Shown here: positions 26,688-36,122 of the stretch, piece by piece
Layout of the letters: the number at the start of each line of letters is the position of its first letter
How positions within the stretch are numbered: the stretch's first letter is position 1
From: Haloarcula regularis
GTDB lineage: Archaea > Halobacteriota > Halobacteria > Halobacteriales > Haloarculaceae
Direction: 5' to 3'
Assembly: GCF_029338315.1 (NCBI RefSeq)
Contig: NZ_CP119794.1
Coordinates: 2,976,001 to 3,040,000 of the forward strand
Length of the DNA: 64,000 nt
Position numbers and translations under genes: made by a program
Notes under the pieces: model-generated
Seen by the model: the letters and a program-made list of their open reading frames with translations, nothing else
Databases searched by the model: none
What the model was told of the DNA's origin: nothing

Positions 26688-28899
26688 CGCTCCGGACCTC
26701 CGGGCGGTCGGGGCCCGACTCGCCGGCCCGTCGTCGCAGTCGCTCGACGGTCGCGGCCTCGTTGGTCTCTAAGTCCGCGAGCACCTCGAACAGCGACTCG
26801 AAGTCCGTGATTCCCTCCCGGACCAGGTACTGCACGTAGCGGTGCCGGCGGTGCAGCGCGGCCTCGACGTCCTCGATCGGTTCGTCGCGGAGCCTCGCCA
26901 GGCGCTCGAGGACGGCCGTCTCGACCGACCGGGCCTCGTCGCCGAACTGGGGGTGCTCGTATGCGAGGTCGTAGGTCCCGTCCGGCCGGCGCCGGCAGAC
27001 GCTGTTCCAGTGGACGGTCGTCCCGTCCTTTTCGATGGTTCCGGAACGGTCGTCGCGGTACCGGGGTTCGTCGACGAACTCGACGACCTCGGCGACGTAC
27101 CGCTGGCCGTCGACGTGCCGCGGGAAGACGACGAGGTCGATCTCCGCGAGCAGGTACGTCGGGACCCCCTTCTCGATGACGCGGTTGACGAGCGTCTCCA
27201 CGTCGTCGGCGTGCGTGGTGCCGATGACGCCGTGGCCGGTGTTCAGCGTCTCCGCGAACGTCTCGAACGACTCGGGCGTGTTGATCTCGGCGATGACCTC
27301 GACGTCCGGGTTCAGGTAGTTGCACTGGGTCATCAGGTCGGCCATCGTCACCCGCCGGTGGTCGCGCTCGTGTTCGCGGGTGGTCAGCGAGACGCCGGTC
27401 TCGTGTGGGATGCGCACCTCGCGTGATCCCTCGTCCATGCTGATGGGCCGGTCGCGGTAGGGGACGAAGGGCATGTGGGCATTCATGAGCGTCGTCTTCC
27501 CTGCGCCCGTCGGGCCCGAGAACAGCACGACGCCGTGGGACTCGTAGAACAGCCACAGCAGGGCGACCAGCGCCGTCGGGAGCGAGTCGCGTTCGACGAG
27601 GTCGACCGGCGTCATCGCGTCGGCCGATTGCTTGCGGATGGAGATGTGCGGGCCGCCCTCGCTGATCGTCGGGAGGGCCACCGCACAGCGGATGGTCTCG
27701 TCGGCCTCGCTGTCGCCGTCGGGGTCGATGTTGACCTTCGCGCTCGGATTCGAGGCGTTGAGCTCGGTGCCGTCGTCGGCCGCCAGCTGCATCACCACGT
27801 TGACGAAGGCGCTCTCGGACTCGAAGGCGAGGTTCGTCGGGACACGGCCGTCGTGACCGAGGTCGGCTCGGGGAAGGACCTTCACCCGCTCGCCCACCCG
27901 GTTGGCCTCGATGTCCTCGAGCGTGTGGTCGCGGATAGGGACCGTCAGTTTCCCGTAGCCGACCAGGTCGCGCATCACGTAGTACAGCAGGTCCTCGAGT
28001 CGGTCGGCGGCGAAGCGGTGGTCGACCGGCGGCACCGCCAGGTCGAGCTCGGCGAGCGCCGAGCGCACGCGGTAGCGCACGGCGTCGAGCCACTCGGTCG
28101 TGTTGCGGACGGTGAGCTGTCGGGCCAGATGGGCCCGCGCCCGCTCGCGGACGAACGCGGTGCGGTCCTCGACGAGGCCGTCGACGTTCGTCTCCCAGAT
28201 GCGCTCCTTGCAGGCCTCGATGAGCTGTTCGTCGCCGGGCAACAGGTCCGGTTCCCGGACCGCGTACTTCGTCGTGAACGGGTCCGACCCCAGCAGGTGC
28301 TCGCGGTAGACGACGACCGGCACCTCGAACCCCTCGAAGGAGACGGTGTGGCGCTCGACGCGCTCGCTGGCGAACCGGTCGATGAACGCCGGCTCCGGCC
28401 CCAGGTCGGTTTGGGCCGGCGCGTAGTCGTCGGTGTGCACCACGACGCCGTCGTCGGTGACGTCGGCGACGTCGATGCGGTGGTCCAGCGCGTACGGCGT
28501 CAGGTCGTCCAAACAGGCCAGCGAACAGGCCGCGTGGTAGTCAACGCGTCGGCGGACGGCCGGCGAACACTCCACCAGTCGGTCGATGACCCGGCGGTGT
28601 TTCGGGTCGAATCCGCCGTCCATGCGCTCGATGGCACCCTCACGCGTTCGGGGACGCTCGACGTGTGCACCCTCGAAGTGCGATTCGACGGTCGCGAGGG
28701 CGTTCGCAGCCGGCGTCGAGAGCAGCGGTTCGCGGACCTCGTACCCGAACTCGCTGCCCGCCCGGCGGATGGTGACGACCACGCCGGGATAGATCTCGTC
28801 CTGTTCTCGGACGTCCGGAGCGTACCAGGCCCCGGGGTCGTCCGGCGGTACCGGTGCCGGCACGGCGGCGTGCCAGGCTGTGTCCGCGTGTCGGTTCAT
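26677..28899 (-). CDS. tadA: Type II/IV secretion ATPase, TadA/PilB-like
   Basis: A 740-residue VirB11/TadA-type hexameric motor that powers assembly of archaeal pili. An N-terminal domain of about 300 residues includes a conserved Cys-rich patch (ACSLACLDDL). The ATPase core has Walker A GPTGAGKTTL near residue 461, the acidic Asp box SMDEGSREV, a Walker B/His box (VEVIAEINTPESFETFAETLNTG), and the IGTTHADD segment. First gene of the seven-gene operon. A TTTAA element about 31 bases before ATG 28899 looks like its promoter. Confidence 0.92.
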   Translation of the reverse strand: MNRHADTAWHAAVPAPVPPDDPGAWYAPDVREQDEIYPGVVVTIRRAGSEFGYEVREPLLSTPAANALATVESHFEGAHVERPRTREGAIERMDGGFDPKHRRVIDRLVECSPAVRRRVDYHAACSLACLDDLTPYALDHRIDVADVTDDGVVVHTDDYAPAQTDLGPEPAFIDRFASERVERHTVSFEGFEVPVVVYREHLLGSDPFTTKYAVREPDLLPGDEQLIEACKERIWETNVDGLVEDRTAFVRERARAHLARQLTVRNTTEWLDAVRYRVRSALAELDLAVPPVDHRFAADRLEDLLYYVMRDLVGYGKLTVPIRDHTLEDIEANRVGERVKVLPRADLGHDGRVPTNLAFESESAFVNVVMQLAADDGTELNASNPSAKVNIDPDGDSEADETIRCAVALPTISEGGPHISIRKQSADAMTPVDLVERDSLPTALVALLWLFYESHGVVLFSGPTGAGKTTLMNAHMPFVPYRDRPISMDEGSREVRIPHETGVSLTTREHERDHRRVTMADLMTQCNYLNPDVEVIAEINTPESFETFAETLNTGHGVIGTTHADDVETLVNRVIEKGVPTYLLAEIDLVVFPRHVDGQRYVAEVVEFVDEPRYRDDRSGTIEKDGTTVHWNSVCRRRPDGTYDLAYEHPQFGDEARSVETAVLERLARLRDEPIEDVEAALHRRHRYVQYLVREGITDFESLFEVLADLETNEAATVERLRRRAGESGPDRPEVRSDDD

Positions 28900-28998
28900 G
28901 TCGGGTCGTTCGACGCCCGATCGGACTTAAATTTTAGTATAGAATACGTCTGATTTTATCGTAGTACTGTGGGTATTCTTTTGCCCGCGGGACTGCGC

Positions 28999-31273
28999 TC
29001 ACCCCTCGGTCGGGTCAGTCTCGACGCCGGACACCTCGAAGCGCGCCCCGCCGTCCGCGCCGTCGGTGAGGCGGAGATCCCAGCCGTGGGCGTCGGCGAC
29101 CTGATCGGCGATGACCAGTCCGAACCCCGTGCCGTCGTCGGCCGTCGAGTAGCCCCGCTCGAAGACCTGTTCTCGTTCGGCCGGCGGGATTCCGGTGCCG
29201 TCGTCCTCGACGTAGAACCCGTCCGCGATGTCGCCGATGGTCACGGTCACGTCGGTCCCGCCGTGGTCCACCGCGTTCCGGACGAGGTTCTCGAGTAGCT
29301 GTTTCAGCTGGCTCTCGTCGGCCCGCACGCGCATCGTCGCCTCGACGTCGAGTGTCGCCCCGTCGGTCTTGACCGTCTCCCAGCAGGCCCGCCCGACGTC
29401 GGCGAGCGAGATGGGCTCCGGGTCGAGCGTCTGGCCGTTGTGGCGCGCGAGCGTCAGCAGGTCGTCGACCAGCTGGTCCATCCGGTCGTGGGCGCGAGCC
29501 ACGATGTCCAGTGCGTCGTCGTTCAGGTCTCCGTCGCCCTCCAATTGCTGCTGGACCATCTCGACGCCCGACTGAGCGACCATCAACGGGTTCCGGAGGT
29601 CGTGGCTCACGGCGCCCGCGAACATCTCCAGGCGTTCGTTTTGCTCTTCCAGGCGGCGCTCGTACCGCTTCAGCTCGCTGATGTCGACGTAGATGCCGAA
29701 GTACTCGTCGCGTTCCCCGGGGACCGGGACCGACCGGAAGAGGAAGTCACCGAGTCCGTCGTCCGTCTGGCGACGCACCTCCCGCCCGAGTGTCCGGTCG
29801 CTGCGTATCCGGTCGTCGATGCGCTCGGCCGCGCGCTGGCGGTCCGGCGGGACGATGAGGTCGTTGACCGGTTCGCCGGCGGCGTCCTCGACGTCGTGGC
29901 CGAAGGTCTCCTCGAACGCCGGGTTCCCGTCCCGCAGGACGGGGCGGTCGTCCTCGAACTTGACCCGGATGATCGGTTCCGGTACCATCTCGAAGAGCGT
30001 CCGGAGCCGGTGGCGCTCGAGTCCCAGCGCCTCGGTTCGTTCGATTTGCTCGAGGGCCGCCGTCGCCGTCGTGGTCAGCGTCTTCATCAGCGAGACGTCG
30101 GCCCCGTCGAACTTCGAGACCGCTGTCGACCCGGCCAGGAGCACGCCGTAGTCCCCGAGCGGGAGTATCATCTCGCTCCGGACGTTCGTCTCGGGGTTGA
30201 ACCGGTCATCGGCGGTCGAGACGTCCTCGAACATCGCCGCGTCACCGGATTCGAAGACCTGCCAGGCGAGTCCGCTCCCGGGCTCGAACGTCGGAAGGGG
30301 ACCGACCACCTCCCTGGCCTCGTCGGTCCACGCGACCGGTTCGAGGCGGTCGTCCTTTGCCGCCCGGAGGTGGACGGAGTTGACCGGGATGTCGAGGATG
30401 TCGCGGGCGGCCCGGACGATCATCTCGGCGACGTCCTGGTGCGTCTCGGCTCTCATCAGCGATCGGGCCGTCTCGTGGAGCTGTTCGACAGCGTCCTCGC
30501 GGCGCCGTCGCTCCGTGACCTCCTGGAAGAGAGAACATCGTGACGACCGACCCGTCGTCGTCGGTGACGACGCGGTTGTGCCACTCGCAGGTGATGCGCT
30601 CGCCGTCGCCGCGGACGTTCTCGTTGACGTTGCGGGCCTTCGTCCCGGTCTCCATGATCTCGGCGATGACGTCGGCGACGGGGGCCCGGTCCGACGGCGG
30701 GACGATCTCCGTCCACTGTTTGCCGACTAGCTCCGCCTCGCTGTATCCCAGGATGTCCTCGGCTGCGGGGTTCATCTGGACGACGCGCATCTCCCCGTCC
30801 CACTCGATGACGCCCATCGGCGACTCGTCGACGAGCAGGGACAGGCGCTCCTCGCTCGACTCGTCCTCGCTGCGCGACCGGTATTCGTCGACCGCCGCGG
30901 CGACCCTGTTCGCGAGGACGGCGTCCCGACCGGGCTCGTTCGACTGCTGCAGGTAGTCGGTCACGCCGGCGCCGATGGCCTCGCTCGCCACCGCCTCGCT
31001 GCCGTGTCCGGTGAAGATGACGAACGGCAATTCCCCGTACCGTTCGCGGACCGTCTCGAGGAACTCGAGACCGGTCCGGTCGGGGAGGTCGTACTCGCTG
31101 ACGACACAGTCCACCCGTTCCGTCTCGATGCGGTCGAGCCCGTCGCGCACCGAGTCCGCGGTCACGACCTCGAACGAGTCGGCTTCCCGTTCGAGGCACG
31201 CCGCGGTGTGGGCCGCGGACGCCTCGTCGCCGTCGACATAGAGGATCCGGGTGGTACGCTCGGCCGCAGACAT
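28999..31273 (-). pseudogene. Receiver-PAS-GAF-PAS histidine kinase, internal frameshift
   Basis: From ATG 31273 a receiver-like domain (RILYVDGDE, FVIFTGHG) is followed by a PAS domain (SPMGVIEWDGEMRVVQMNPA). Near 30530 the frame slips. The rest, in the frame ending at 28999, gives a GAF-type domain (ILDIPVNSVHLRAAKDD), a second PAS (FGHDVEDAAGEPVNDLI), a HisKA box with AVSHDLRNPLMVA, and an HATPase region (NLVRNAVDHGG, DDGTGIPPAER). A TC is missing from TCTCTCTTC at the break. The receiver has Glu where the phospho-accepting Asp is usual (VVSEYDLP), a common variant in haloarchaeal kinases. Confidence 0.85.
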
Positions 31274-31365
31274 ATGCCGCACAGAATGATGTGACACTGA
31301 TAATAGTTCGGACGGGATTACTACTGCTGATACTTCGGTGTCGGTGATCGGTGCGGCCGACCCGG

Positions 31366-31755
31366 CTATTCCCGGACCCGAACCCCGACGTCCTCGCGTC
31401 GACAGACCCGGCCCACGCGGTCGGCGAACGGGCCGGTTCCGGGCCACTCGACCGGGGCGTCGAGCGCCGCCGGGTCGCCCACGTAGCACTCGACGCGCCC
31501 GTCCGCTGTGTCGGCCCGCGGGGGCGATACCCGGACGTACAGGTCCCGGTCGACCCCCTCGTAGGCGTCGAGGGCGGCGACGTCGGGCGTCCGGAGGAGC
31601 CGGCCGTCGGTCGTGCCACCGGGCGCGAGCGTGGGGTAGCGTCCGTCGACGCGGTGGAGGCCGGCGAGCGTGGCCGGCCCGCGGTACGTGTACGTCTCGA
31701 GTACCGACGCCGCCGTCGCCGGGTCGGTGAGCGTCCCGTAGACGAAGACATCCAT
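31366..31755 (-). CDS. Gamma-glutamylcyclotransferase-like protein (AIG2 fold)
   Basis: A 129-residue protein of the GGCT-like fold. MDVFVYGTLTDP starts with the YGTL substrate-pocket motif, and the catalytic Glu is in LDAYEGVDRDLYVR. Such enzymes release 5-oxoproline from gamma-glutamyl amines or act on gamma-glutamyl-cysteine, which fits the presence of a GCS2 ligase elsewhere in the window, but the true substrate is unknown. ATG 31755 is chosen because residues before it lack homology signs. Convergent with the kinase gene is not possible; both run on the minus strand. Confidence 0.82.
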   Translation of the reverse strand: MDVFVYGTLTDPATAASVLETYTYRGPATLAGLHRVDGRYPTLAPGGTTDGRLLRTPDVAALDAYEGVDRDLYVRVSPPRADTADGRVECYVGDPAALDAPVEWPGTGPFADRVGRVCRREDVGVRVRE

Positions 31756-31867
31756 GCCCCCGGTTTCGGGCGCCACGGACATGAACGCCGCCACAACGAC
31801 ATCCCTAATTGCGGCCGGTCACAACGCCCGCTGTGCACCGAGCGACGAGCGGCGGTGAGTCGGCCCG

Positions 31868-33085
31868 ATGACCCGCCGACGGACCGTCGTGCTCGCGGTC
31901 ATCGTCAGCACCTTCTTCGTCGGGTTCGGCGGCGGCGTCGTCTTCCCCATCCTGCCGAACCTGGGGGCCGTGCTCGGCATCTCGCCGTTCCTCGTGGGCC
32001 TCATTCTCAGCGCCAACCGCATCACCCGCATCGTCGCGAACGCCCCGGCGGGGTCACTCATCGATCGGGTGGGGACGCGCACACCCTTCGTCGTCGGTCT
32101 CTTCGTCGAGGGGTTGGCGACGCTTGGCTACCTCGTGGCTGTCACCGCGCCGTTCCCGGAGGCCTGGTTCTTGGTGGCTCGGGTCCTCTGGGGGATCGGC
32201 AGCGCGCTCGTGTTCGCGACGGCCTACACCATCGCCGCCGACGTGAGCGGCGCCGACTCGCGCGGGGCGAACATGGGTGTCGTCCGCGGCGGCATCACGC
32301 TCGGGTTCCCCGTCGGCCTCGTCCTGGGCGGCGTCGTCAGCGAGGCCTACAGCGTCGCCGCCGCGTTCACCGTCGCGGCGGCGTTCGCCATGCTCGCCGG
32401 CGCCATCGCCTACGTGCTGGTCCCCGAGACACACGTCGACGACCACCGCGGCGGCGTCTCGCCGCTCGACGTCGACACTACCCGGACCACCCTCTCGGTC
32501 GGCCTGGTGAACTTCGGCCTCTACTTCGCGTACCTCGGGGCGCTGTTCTCGACGCTCGTGCTCGTCATCGACGTCAGGGACCTGACGACGCTGGGCTACG
32601 GCCCCCAGGGGCTCTCGGGCGGTCTGATGGCGGTGACCGTCGTCGCCGCCTCGGGGCTGACGCTCGCCGGTGGGACGCTCAGCGACGGCGACGGCCGGCG
32701 CCTGCCGGTCTTGCTCGCCTTCCTCGTCGTCTCGTTCGCCGGGTTTCTCCTGCTCGCGGTCGCCGGCTCCCTCCCGGCGTTCGTGTTGGCCTGCCTCCTC
32801 GTCGGCGCGGGCCAGGGTGGAACCAGCGGGCCGCTGGTCGCGCTCCTGGCCGACCTCACGCCGAGCGAGCGGATGGGGCGGGCGACGGCGACGAACAACG
32901 TCCTCGGCGACTTCGGCGGTGCGCTCGGCCCGCTGGTGTCGCTCCCGTTGGTCGACGTGGTCGGGTTCGCCCCGGTCTACGTCGCCTGCGCCGTCGTCCC
33001 CCTCCTCGCCGGGGCCCTGCTGGTGGCCAGCCTCTCGACCCGGGGGCACTCGCCGCTGCCCGGCCTGTGGCCGGTCGACGACTGA
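31868..33085 (+). CDS. MFS transporter
   Basis: A 405-residue major facilitator superfamily carrier with about twelve helices. The cytoplasmic loop motif A after helix 2 reads GSLIDRVGTRTPFVVGL. Helix 1 contains GFGGGVVFPILPNLG, and the second half has LLADLTPSERMGRATATNN. The family resembles drug or sugar-type exporters, but the substrate cannot be told. ATG 31868 begins with the basic MTRRRTVV leader before helix 1. Divergent from the cyclotransferase gene. Confidence 0.9.
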   Translation: MTRRRTVVLAVIVSTFFVGFGGGVVFPILPNLGAVLGISPFLVGLILSANRITRIVANAPAGSLIDRVGTRTPFVVGLFVEGLATLGYLVAVTAPFPEAWFLVARVLWGIGSALVFATAYTIAADVSGADSRGANMGVVRGGITLGFPVGLVLGGVVSEAYSVAAAFTVAAAFAMLAGAIAYVLVPETHVDDHRGGVSPLDVDTTRTTLSVGLVNFGLYFAYLGALFSTLVLVIDVRDLTTLGYGPQGLSGGLMAVTVVAASGLTLAGGTLSDGDGRRLPVLLAFLVVSFAGFLLLAVAGSLPAFVLACLLVGAGQGGTSGPLVALLADLTPSERMGRATATNNVLGDFGGALGPLVSLPLVDVVGFAPVYVACAVVPLLAGALLVASLSTRGHSPLPGLWPVDD

Positions 33086-33553
33086 CGGGCAGGTCCCGGG
33101 CGGTCCGCCGTGCCGTCTGGCACTCCAGTCGACCAGATTGAACGACGCGAGCGACCCCGCCGCGATCACCCGCCGTCGCCCTCGGGTCGACTCACCGTCG
33201 GTGCCTTCGGTCCGTCGAACCCGTCTCGAATGCGTGCGCTCGCCGGGGGGCACGTTCCGGTCCACGTGCCCGAGTAGCCGGTCGGTCGTCCGGGCTTGTC
33301 GGCAGGTCGGTCGGGATTGGCCGGGAAACCGGCCGGAGACCGGCGATTACAGTTGACTGTACAGGGGAAATCCAGCCTTGTACTGATGGTACACACGAGT
33401 GCATCCCCCGCTGGGTGTACACACAACTGTAAACTGGGGGATTTTATTTCAAAAATAGAAAATAAGAATAAAGTTCTGAAACGGACTAAAAGCACAGATT
33501 ACGCTCTATGTGGTAGTCGTTTGAGTAACAACTCGTTCTGAACGATTGTCGGG
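33086..33553. other. Intergenic region with TTACAGTTG/CAACTGTAA inverted repeat
   Basis: About 470 bases without a gene. The first part is GC-rich and unremarkable. From 33340 on it turns AT-rich and contains an inverted repeat, TTACAGTTG (33347-33355) and CAACTGTAA (33424-33432), around repeated GTACAC motifs. A long A-rich stretch follows (33435-33475). It lies upstream of the lactate permease promoter and may hold its operators. Confidence 0.5.
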
Positions 33554-33560
33554 TATAAAT
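33554..33560 (+). promoter_or_regulatory. TATA box of the leader ORF-lctP transcript
   Basis: A strong TATAAAT box. Its centre lies 28 bases before the ATG at 33585, so transcription should start at or next to that ATG (leaderless). Confidence 0.7.
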
Positions 33561-33584
33561 AGCCGGTAGGACGAGCCGTCGACT

Positions 33585-33665
33585 ATGCCACCACTGGCAT
33601 CGACACAGACAGCACAGTACAGTCCGCGACCGGTGCGTCGCGCGCTCCCGGGGGAGGGGCACTGA
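33585..33665 (+). CDS. Leaderless 26-residue leader ORF before lctP
   Basis: A short frame from ATG 33585 (MPPLASTQTAQYSPRPVRRA) to TGA 33663-33665, one base before the lactate permease ATG at 33667. Its ATG is where a transcript from the TATAAAT box should begin, so it would be read as a leaderless ORF. A GGGGGAGGGG purine run near its end could serve as SD for lctP. It may couple or regulate permease translation. No homologs can be claimed from sequence alone. Confidence 0.5.
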   Translation: MPPLASTQTAQYSPRPVRRALPGEGH

Positions 33666-33666
33666 G

Positions 33667-35388
33667 ATGGCGACCGCACTGCAGATCGGCCTGGCGGTGT
33701 TACCGCTGGCGGCCATCGCCTTCCTGATGATCGGCCGGTACTGGCCCGCCACGCGGGCCATGCCCGTCGCGTGGCTCGTCGCGGCCGTCGTCGGCGTCCT
33801 CGGGTGGAACATGTCACCACGGTGGCTCGCGGCGGCGTCCATCAACGGGGCGATTACCGCGGTGAACATCCTTTATATCGTCTTCGGGGCCATCCTGGTC
33901 CTGTATACGCTCAAGGAGACTGGCGCGTTCGACGTCATCAACGCCGGGTTCACCTCCATCAGCGACGACCGGCGCGTCCAGGTCGTCCTGCTCGTGTTCT
34001 TGATGGGGTCCTTTATCGAGGCCGCGGCCGGGTTCGGGACGCCCGCCGCCGTCGTCGGCCCGCTCCTGGTGGGACTTGGCTTCCCGCCGCTGGCGGCCGT
34101 CGTCATCGCGCTGACCGGCAACCTGATGGCAATCACGTTCGGCGCCGTCGGGACGCCGCTCATCATCGGCCTCGAGGACATCTTCGCCTCGACCGAGTCC
34201 ATCCAGTCGACGGTCGCCGCCCAGGGGATGACCATCCCCGAGTGGGTCGCCCAGATCGCCGTCTGGGCCGCGACCTTCCACGTCGTCGTCGGGGCGCTGT
34301 TGCCCTTCATCGGCGTGGCGATGATGACGCGCTTCTTCGGCGAGGAACGGTCCATCCGGCCCGCACTGGAGGTCCTGCCCCTGACGCTGTTCGCGTGGGC
34401 CTCCTTCTCGGTGCCGTACTGGCTCACCGCGTACTTCCTGGGCCCGACCTTCCCCGGCCTGTTCGGGGCGATGGGCGGGATGGTCCTCACGGTCGGTGCG
34501 CTGAAGGCCGGCTTCTTCCACCCCGACGAGGACTGGGACTTCGCGCCCGAGTCCCAGTGGCCCGAGCACTGGATCGGCGACATCCAGCCGGGCGAATCGG
34601 CCAGCGGCAGTACGAGGGTCGCCGCCGACGGCGGGCAGGTCGCCGCCTCCGAGTCCATGTCGCTCGTCCGCGCGTGGACGCCCTACGCCGTGCTCGCCGC
34701 GCTGCTCGTCCTCACGCGGGTCGTCGACCCCGTGACGAACTTCCTCACCTCGACGCTCGTCTTCGCGTGGCCGAACATCCTCGGTACGGGCATGGACAAC
34801 AGCTTCGCGCTGCTGTACCTGCCCGGCGCTATCTTCGTCGCGGTCCACCTGCTGACCATTCCGCTGCACGGGATGGACCGGCGCGAGATCACGGACGCCT
34901 GGTCCGAGACCATCGTGAAGGTGACGCCCGCGGTGCTCGCGCTGATCTTTGCCGTCGCGACGGTCCAGATCATGATCCAGTCCGGCGAGACGGCCAACGT
35001 CGACAGTATGCTGGTGGTCCTCTCGGAGGCGACGGCCGACACCGCCGGCGTCGTCTATCCGTTCTTCGCCGCGCTGGTCGGGGCCTTCGGGGCCTTCCTG
35101 GCCGGGTCGAACACGGTCAGTGACATCCTCTTTGGCACCTTCCAGTACAACGTCGCGACCGACCTGGGCGTCTCCCGGACCATCCTGGTCGGCGCCCAGG
35201 CCGTCGGCGGCGCTATCGGGAACCTCATCGCGGTCCACAACGTCGTCGCCGCGCTGGCCGTCGTCGGCCTCGTCGGCGAGGAGGGGCGTGTCATCCGCCT
35301 CGAGCTCATCCCGCTTGCCTACTACGCCACGATGACCGGCATCTTGGCGCTGCTGTTCGTCTACGTCTTCGCGCCCGGGACGTTCTGA
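33667..35388 (+). CDS. lctP: L-lactate permease
   Basis: A 573-residue polytopic membrane transporter of the LctP/GlcA lactate permease family, importing lactate (or glycolate) probably with protons. About thirteen helices are visible. Family hallmarks are the FIEAAAGFGTPAAVVGPLL loop near residue 118, the GLEDIFASTE segment and AGSNTVSDILFGTFQ near residue 478, followed by VGGAIGNLIAVHNVVAA. Preceded by a leader ORF and a strong promoter. Its neighbour on the other strand is a winged-helix regulator that may control it. Confidence 0.93.
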   Translation: MATALQIGLAVLPLAAIAFLMIGRYWPATRAMPVAWLVAAVVGVLGWNMSPRWLAAASINGAITAVNILYIVFGAILVLYTLKETGAFDVINAGFTSISDDRRVQVVLLVFLMGSFIEAAAGFGTPAAVVGPLLVGLGFPPLAAVVIALTGNLMAITFGAVGTPLIIGLEDIFASTESIQSTVAAQGMTIPEWVAQIAVWAATFHVVVGALLPFIGVAMMTRFFGEERSIRPALEVLPLTLFAWASFSVPYWLTAYFLGPTFPGLFGAMGGMVLTVGALKAGFFHPDEDWDFAPESQWPEHWIGDIQPGESASGSTRVAADGGQVAASESMSLVRAWTPYAVLAALLVLTRVVDPVTNFLTSTLVFAWPNILGTGMDNSFALLYLPGAIFVAVHLLTIPLHGMDRREITDAWSETIVKVTPAVLALIFAVATVQIMIQSGETANVDSMLVVLSEATADTAGVVYPFFAALVGAFGAFLAGSNTVSDILFGTFQYNVATDLGVSRTILVGAQAVGGAIGNLIAVHNVVAALAVVGLVGEEGRVIRLELIPLAYYATMTGILALLFVYVFAPGTF

Positions 35389-35435
35389 GACGGGTCTGAA
35401 CGACCCGATCTCGCGGTCTTCGCTCGCCGTCTCTA

Positions 35436-36002
35436 TCACCCGCCGACGTAGTGCCAGAAGTGGTCCGTGTCCGCGGCCACGTCGACGGCGGGCAGTTCCT
35501 TCAGCGCCGGCTTGATGACCGCCCACCAGTCGTCGGCGGTGTCGTGCCCCGCGGGGTGGTCGGGGAACACCTCTGTGATGACCTCCGACTCGGTGGCTTC
35601 CGGGTTCTCGCCGAGGAAGTCGTAGGCCGCCTGCAGGGCCGCGCGCTGCTTCGCGAGTCGCTCGCCGTCGCCCGGCAGGTCCACCGCATGGACCTCGTTG
35701 TCGATGGCCAGTTCGCGTTCCGCGCGGGCCCGAGCCGCGTCGTCGACGACCGAGTCGAGCGGTACCCACCAGACCCTGCCGCGGGCACCGACCTTCCGAG
35801 TCGCGAGGCGGCCCTGTTCGACGAGCGCGTTGAGCTTGTTGTGGGCCGTCCGCCGCGAGCACCCCAGTGCCTCCATCACGTCGTTGGCGGTCAGCGGCCG
35901 GCCGGGGTCCGCCCGGTCGTCGAAGACGGCGAGGACGCTCTCCAGCGAGAACTCGTCGCTGGACGTTCGGTCGGACGACGCACCGGGCCTCGCATCGCTC
36001 AT
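35436..36002 (-). CDS. Winged-helix regulator with C-terminal domain
   Basis: A 188-residue protein. The DNA-binding module TANDVMEALGCSRRTAHNKL plus RKVGARGRVWWVP is nearly the same as in the 77-residue protein at 20617. It is followed by a helical domain of about 100 residues ending in DTDHFWHYVGG with a DHPAGHDTADDWW stretch. ATG 36002 is supported by a TATA-like element about 28 bases upstream (36025-36035, read on this strand), again leaderless. Convergent with lctP, so a link to lactate use is possible but not shown. Confidence 0.8.
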   Translation of the reverse strand: MSDARPGASSDRTSSDEFSLESVLAVFDDRADPGRPLTANDVMEALGCSRRTAHNKLNALVEQGRLATRKVGARGRVWWVPLDSVVDDAARARAERELAIDNEVHAVDLPGDGERLAKQRAALQAAYDFLGENPEATESEVITEVFPDHPAGHDTADDWWAVIKPALKELPAVDVAADTDHFWHYVGG

Positions 36003-36122
36003 AGGTCGGTCGTCGCGCCCGACGCTATTGTATCTTGACCTGCCCGAGCGAGGTCCGGCGACATCGTGCCACGATGACTGCACGTCGGTCCCACACTCGC
36101 GGAACGGTCAGTCACGGACGTG

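Noticed and set aside
24772..26772. A 666-residue plus-strand frame opposite the pilus operon
   Set aside because: Composition is Asp/Arg/Gly-rich with no motif. The opposite strand holds clear pilus proteins with overlapping starts.
33814..35862. A 682-residue minus-strand frame opposite lctP
   Set aside because: Shadow frame; lctP has strong membrane-protein features, the other frame none.
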